Source: Bacteroidota bacterium (lineage in GTDB: Bacteria; Bacteroidota; Bacteroidia; Flavobacteriales; Flavobacteriaceae). From it: a DNA stretch of 9,531 nucleotides. The position numbers and the translations under genes are program-made. Below, one piece after another: positions 6,465 through 9,531 of the stretch. Below the pieces are notes generated by a model, which did not search any database, was not told the origin of the DNA, and saw nothing but the letters and a program-made list of their open reading frames with translations. The stretch is taken from assembly GCA_009937085.1 (NCBI GenBank), contig JAACDD010000201.1:1-9531 (forward strand), given 5' to 3'. Positions within the stretch are counted from its first letter, which is position 1. Every line of letters begins with the position of its first letter.

Positions 6465-6472
6465 CAAAAATA
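6465..6472 (-). promoter_or_regulatory. Bacteroidota-type -7 box (TATTTTTG) for the rlmD unit
   Basis: The minus strand reads TATTTTTG, an exact match to TAnnTTTG, ending four bases before the rlmD ATG. A TTG occurs only 13 bases upstream, too close for a normal -33 element, so only the -7 half is convincing. It lies in the 97-base gap after the DUF3810 gene, which contains no clear terminator. Confidence 0.45.
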
Positions 6473-6557
6473 CGCATTGAGAACTCAAGAAGCATGAAAT
6501 GTTTTTAAACTATTCTATTACATCTAAAACTTCCCAGTAAAACTAAAGCTGCAGTTG

Positions 6558-7595
6558 TTATTCTGGATTGATAATATCATCCACCAACAAACCTACCACC
6601 AGCGAGTAGCTGTTGATACCTGCCTTTTGGCGGTTTGCTTTTAGATACTGGTCATAGCTTTTTTCAAATACAGGCTCAAACGGATTTTGGTACTGCCTCC
6701 AAAATGTACGCAGCTCCTTAAAATGCGCTAAAACTCCTTTTGGAACAGCATAGTACTGTTTTTCTGCTAACTGGGCATCGTAGCGATATAAGGCATTGGT
6801 GAGGTACTGAAACGCCAATATATTTCCAGCGTAGGCAACCAATTTTTTATCAGATGACACACTTACTTTAATGCTTATATAATTCGCTTCTTCCTCAGCG
6901 GCATAGCCCCATTGATGTGCAATTTCATGGCATGCTGTGGTGATAATTTTTAGTTTGGGTTGGAGTGTGTTTACCTGCGCTTCATGTGTAAACGGGTTTA
7001 AATACCCGCCAAACCCCATATAACTTAACAATGTAGGGAAAAGTGTAGCTTTTGCTTTTCCGTTTACCTGCGGAGGCCGTAAAGCCGAAGAACGCATTGT
7101 CGCTGTAGCCAATTGCAAGATTTTTTTTGGAGATGATTTAATCATTACTTTTTCATCAGTTGACATAGCAAGTTCGTTATGAAGAGCCGTCAACTGTTGT
7201 GCATAATACGTAGTTGCTTGAATTAGTTGCGCTTCGGAAAGTACTTCAGGTAGTTCACGCTGTTCTCGCATGGGCGTTTTAAAATAGTGTATCCCCCACG
7301 AGGAGTAAAACAACACCACAGTCAACCCGAGTAGGGTTATCACGTACAAAAAATGACGCCCCAATGAAAACTCCCTTAACGACCATAACCCAAAAAGAAG
7401 GGCAATACAATAACCAAAATCTCCAACTGAAAATGGAAACCTTGCCCAAAGCCATTGATTTAAATTTGAAATATAAGGGTAAAAAAATCCAGCGTAGTAC
7501 TGCTCAATCCAACTTGACTGCTGCTTTATCAACGATAAACCAACAAAAAACAATACAACACCTAGTAAAATCCAGCGCTGTAATCGCCGCTTCAT
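6558..7595 (-). CDS. DUF3810-type membrane protein with HExxH metallopeptidase motif
   Basis: A 345-residue protein with three predicted N-terminal membrane helices (about 8-23, 58-75 and 82-100) and a large soluble C-terminal domain. The N-terminus MKRRLQR is strongly basic and should stay in the cytoplasm, so three helices would place the C-terminal domain in the periplasm. That domain contains TACHEIAHQWGYAAEEEANY (221-240). H223 and H227 with E224 form the HExxH zinc motif; the glutamates at 234-236 are candidates for the third ligand. The arrangement resembles the DUF3810 family, whose substrate is unknown. The upstream GGYLNPFTHEA (196-206) is another conserved-looking stretch. The ATG overlaps the stop of the cyclophilin-FKBP gene by four bases, so it is the last gene of the nrnA-side unit and is probably coupled in translation. 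Peptidase activity is inferred from the motif only. Confidence 0.85.
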   Translation of the reverse strand: MKRRLQRWILLGVVLFFVGLSLIKQQSSWIEQYYAGFFYPYISNLNQWLWARFPFSVGDFGYCIALLFGLWSLREFSLGRHFLYVITLLGLTVVLFYSSWGIHYFKTPMREQRELPEVLSEAQLIQATTYYAQQLTALHNELAMSTDEKVMIKSSPKKILQLATATMRSSALRPPQVNGKAKATLFPTLLSYMGFGGYLNPFTHEAQVNTLQPKLKIITTACHEIAHQWGYAAEEEANYISIKVSVSSDKKLVAYAGNILAFQYLTNALYRYDAQLAEKQYYAVPKGVLAHFKELRTFWRQYQNPFEPVFEKSYDQYLKANRQKAGINSYSLVVGLLVDDIINPE

Positions 7596-8674
7596 TCAGC
7601 GCGTACTTCCGTAACCTCCACTTCAAAAACAAGTGTAGCATTTGGAGGAATGACTGCGTTCCCTTCGCCGTAAGCGATATCTGCTGGAAGGTAGAGCGTA
7701 GCTTTTTCTCCTTCTTTTAATAGAGATAAGCCTTCTTTAAATCCTTCAATAAGCGAAACTTCAGGGTCAACCCGTGCTTCAATGGGACGATAACCACCCC
7801 CGTTAGCACGACGCGAGTCATACATGTCGTATGCTTGGGCTACTTCTTCAATGGAAGTATCTAGAAGTTTCCCGTCTTCAAAGTAAACGGCATAGTGCGT
7901 AAAAGCTGTAACACCTGGCACTACAGCTGTGCCATCCGTTTTGTTGGTGATAACATATGAAAGTCCGCTGTCTGTTGTGGTTGCATCTGCTTTTAATGCG
8001 CTAAGAGCCGTAGCTTTCTCTGATTTAACCTTTTCTAGTTTGGCAATTTTTGCTGCTTTACGTTCTTCAATGCCATCAAAATACGCATCAAAAACTTCAG
8101 CTGCTTTAAATTTTCTTGCTTCGTTCCCTTTTCGGATAATCTTTACCGCAACGATAGTGTCTTTTTGTTGGATGGAATCCAGAACAGCTTGTCCTGTTAC
8201 TACACGACCAAAAACACTGTGCTTACCGTCTAGCCAAGGGGTTTCTTTGTGTGTAATAAAAAATTGGCTACCGTTGGTGTCAGGACCTGCGTTTGCCATA
8301 GACAATATTCCTGGGCCGTCATGCTTGAGTTCTTCTGCAAATTCATCTTCAAAATTGTACCCTGGGCCCCCTTGACCTGTTGCTGTTGGGTCACCGCCTT
8401 GAATCATAAAATCAGCAATTACACGATGAAAAACAAGACCATCGTAATACGACTTTCCTCTATAAATACTATCTACTTGGTTGTTTGTCCCTTCAGCAAG
8501 TGAAACAAAATTGGCTACCGTGGTAGGTGTTTTATCATATGCAAGTTGAATAAGAATATTTCCTTTGTTGGTTTGGATGTCGGCATAAAGCCCTTTGTCT
8601 AAACCTTTTTTAGATGTGGAACAGCTAATTATTAAGAGAAGGCTTGCAGTGAGTAGTGTGATTTTTTTAATCAT
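7592..8674 (-). CDS. Lipoprotein peptidyl-prolyl isomerase: cyclophilin-FKBP fusion
   Basis: A 360-residue envelope lipoprotein that should catalyse cis-trans isomerisation of prolyl bonds during protein folding. The signal peptide ends in IISC with lipidated C18. The cyclophilin domain (about 31-181) contains FHRVIADFMIQGGD (82-95) with catalytic R84, F89 and Q92, then GSQFFIT (135-141) and WLDGKHSVFGRV (147-158) with W147 and H152. A Lys/Ala/Glu-rich helix (about 203-228) links to an FKBP domain (about 233-358). That domain keeps HYAVYFEDG, DTS (272-274), EGFKEGLSLLKEGEK and LAYGE-like IAYGEGNAVIPPNATLVF. The pocket tryptophan of FKBP (EGW) is phenylalanine here. The loop after DTS is about 18 residues longer than in human FKBP12. 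ATG at 8674 is preferred: an in-frame TTG at 8680 would only add two residues. It is followed by the DUF3810 gene with a four-base overlap. Cyclophilin activity is likely; FKBP activity is uncertain. Confidence 0.92.
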   Translation of the reverse strand: MIKKITLLTASLLLIISCSTSKKGLDKGLYADIQTNKGNILIQLAYDKTPTTVANFVSLAEGTNNQVDSIYRGKSYYDGLVFHRVIADFMIQGGDPTATGQGGPGYNFEDEFAEELKHDGPGILSMANAGPDTNGSQFFITHKETPWLDGKHSVFGRVVTGQAVLDSIQQKDTIVAVKIIRKGNEARKFKAAEVFDAYFDGIEERKAAKIAKLEKVKSEKATALSALKADATTTDSGLSYVITNKTDGTAVVPGVTAFTHYAVYFEDGKLLDTSIEEVAQAYDMYDSRRANGGGYRPIEARVDPEVSLIEGFKEGLSLLKEGEKATLYLPADIAYGEGNAVIPPNATLVFEVEVTEVRAE

Positions 8675-8677
8675 GTT

Positions 8678-8685
8678 CAAATTTT
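8678..8685 (-). promoter_or_regulatory. Weak candidate -7 box (AAAATTTG) before the isomerase gene
   Basis: AAAATTTG differs from TAnnTTTG only at the first base and ends three bases before the ATG at 8674. A TTG lies 15 bases upstream of it, slightly closer than usual. It sits in the 41-base gap after the DHH gene, so the isomerase and DUF3810 genes might have their own promoter as well as read-through from upstream. Confidence 0.25.
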
Positions 8686-8715
8686 GAGAGTCGAAATGTA
8701 CAAAAAATAGGGCAG

Positions 8716-9531
8716 TTACGAATTGCCAAAAAACGCACGTAGTGATTCAACAAAATAGGCTTCCGTTTTCGCCAACGACTGTTTAGAAATACCGCCTGCT
8801 GCGTTGATGTGTCCACCTCCCTCAAAATACGTTTTGGCAAACGTGTTAACCGCCACATCTCCCTTACTTCGAAACGAAAACTTTACCACGCCTTCATGTC
8901 GATATTCAATCATCAGTACGGCTATTTGAACCCCTGCAACAGATAAGCCATAATTCACAAAACCTTCCGAATCTCCTTTTTGAAAATTGCATGCGTCCAA
9001 TTCGTCTTGACTCAATGTGATATAGGCGGTGTTTACATCGTTTAAGAACACCATGTTTTGCAATGCAATGCCCAATAATTTTAATCGATCTGGGCGCGCG
9101 CTATCTTTTATTTGTTCGTGTATAAAACTGTGGTTTGCACCACGTTCTAGCAGCACGGCAACCGCCTTGTGTGTGTTGGAGGTAACGCTTGGAAAACGAA
9201 AGGAGCCTGTATCCGTCAAAATGCCAGTGTAAATACAAGCCGCTACTTCTTTGTTAATGAGATCTACCTTGTTAAGTCCTTCAACAATTTGATACACCAG
9301 CTCACAGGTAGAACCAATTGTGGGTTCTGAAAACATCAAGTCGGCATAATCATCGGGTTCTTGATGGTGGTCAATCATGATTTTTTTTGCCTTGCTTTCC
9401 GCTACGCGTTCGCCTAAAGCATCAATGCGTTTTAAGGTATTAAAATCTAATGTGAAGATAAAATCTGCGTCTGCTACAAGTTTGTTGCCTTTTTCTTCTT
9501 CATCTTCATAAATAATAACGTCATGATGCCC
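8716..9531 (-). CDS. nrnA: DHH/DHHA1 phosphoesterase, NrnA-like (nano-RNase / pAp phosphatase), N-terminus outside window
   Basis: An open frame enters at the right edge and ends with TAA at 8718-8716, giving the last 271 residues of a protein usually about 330-345 long. About 65-75 N-terminal residues, including the first DHPDGDA-type metal motif, are missing. Visible motifs, numbered in the fragment, are LDFN (D29), the DHH triad IDHHQ (54-56), GILTDTGSFRF (103-113) with D107, and the C-terminal DHHA1 signature FEGGGHINAAGG (236-247). These bind two Mn2+ ions and the nucleotide substrate. NrnA degrades very short RNAs (two to five nucleotides) and dephosphorylates 3'-phosphoadenosine 5'-phosphate in the cytoplasm. 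The internal ATG at 9378 is not the start, because coding continues upstream through the acidic linker YEDEEEKGN. It lies 41 bases before the isomerase lipoprotein gene, on the same strand. A GdpP- or RecJ-type assignment is unlikely given the length and the absence of other domains in view. Confidence 0.88.
   Translation of the reverse strand, partial: GHHDVIIYEDEEEKGNKLVADADFIFTLDFNTLKRIDALGERVAESKAKKIMIDHHQEPDDYADLMFSEPTIGSTCELVYQIVEGLNKVDLINKEVAACIYTGILTDTGSFRFPSVTSNTHKAVAVLLERGANHSFIHEQIKDSARPDRLKLLGIALQNMVFLNDVNTAYITLSQDELDACNFQKGDSEGFVNYGLSVAGVQIAVLMIEYRHEGVVKFSFRSKGDVAVNTFAKTYFEGGGHINAAGGISKQSLAKTEAYFVESLRAFFGNS

Noticed and set aside
6525..6544. Direct repeat TAAAACT, 13 bases apart, upstream of rlmD
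   Set aside because: Seven-base AT-rich repeats are expected by chance, and it does not align with the promoter.
7929..8375. Plus-strand 148-codon open frame opposite the isomerase gene
   Set aside because: It is antisense to a well-supported gene with intact motifs, has no domain-like sequence, and follows from the codon pattern of the real frame. The other opposite-strand frames at 1828-2070, 5800-6054 and 6142-6423 are dismissed for the same reason.
8675..8680. TTG start two codons upstream of the isomerase ATG
   Set aside because: The ATG at 8674 gives a standard lipoprotein signal peptide, and the TTG is part of the possible promoter box.
9376..9378. Internal ATG as start of the DHH protein
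   Set aside because: The reading frame stays open and homologous-looking to the window edge, with the LDFN metal motif upstream of this ATG.
1..9531. Defence island, CRISPR array, prophage, transposon or biosynthetic cluster
   Set aside because: No repeats, transposase, integrase, nuclease-helicase genes or biosynthetic core enzymes are seen; the genes are largely conserved flavobacterial housekeeping or envelope genes.

Overview
The window looks like a chromosomal segment from a marine-type member of the Flavobacteriia (Bacteroidota). Four things point there. The gene order rlmD, DUF6452-type lipoprotein, DUF6048-type envelope protein matches what I recall from flavobacterial genomes. A cyclophilin-FKBP fusion lipoprotein and a DUF3810-type membrane protein are present. 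Promoter-like octamers of the Bacteroidota type (TAnnTTTG) stand just upstream of several start codons. No Shine-Dalgarno sequences are evident at the unit starts examined. The taxonomic call is an inference from these features; there is no rRNA or other marker in the window.

Layout, left to right. (1) 1-749, minus: C-terminally truncated 2-oxoglutarate/Fe(II) oxygenase, clearly more AT-rich than the rest. (2) 750-1065: a 316-base gap that contains a possible frameshifted micro-ORF. (3) 1066-2474, minus: a SAM-dependent methyltransferase followed by a ZIP-family metal transporter, overlapping by four bases. (4) 2502-3898, plus: a THUMP-containing 23S rRNA guanine methyltransferase-like protein followed by a small two-helix membrane protein, divergent from unit 3 across only 27 bases. 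(5) 3899-6460, minus: rlmD, then a DUF6452-type lipoprotein, then a DUF6048-type secreted protein, all overlapping; this unit meets unit 4 tail to tail with adjoining stop codons. (6) 6558-9531, minus: an NrnA-like DHH phosphoesterase (N-terminus outside the window), a cyclophilin-FKBP lipoprotein and a DUF3810 putative periplasmic metallopeptidase.

Functionally the core is housekeeping: two rRNA methyltransferases, a nano-RNA/pAp phosphatase, an envelope folding catalyst with a coupled HExxH membrane protein, and a metal importer. The DUF6452/DUF6048 pair and the DUF3810 protein are the least characterised genes. I see no tRNA, rRNA, insertion sequence, CRISPR array, prophage or toxin-antitoxin system, and no obvious new multi-gene system. 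The best leads are modest: apparently leaderless transcription units, the two uncharacterised envelope modules, a ZIP variant lacking the usual second metal-site residues, and the possible broken micro-ORF.
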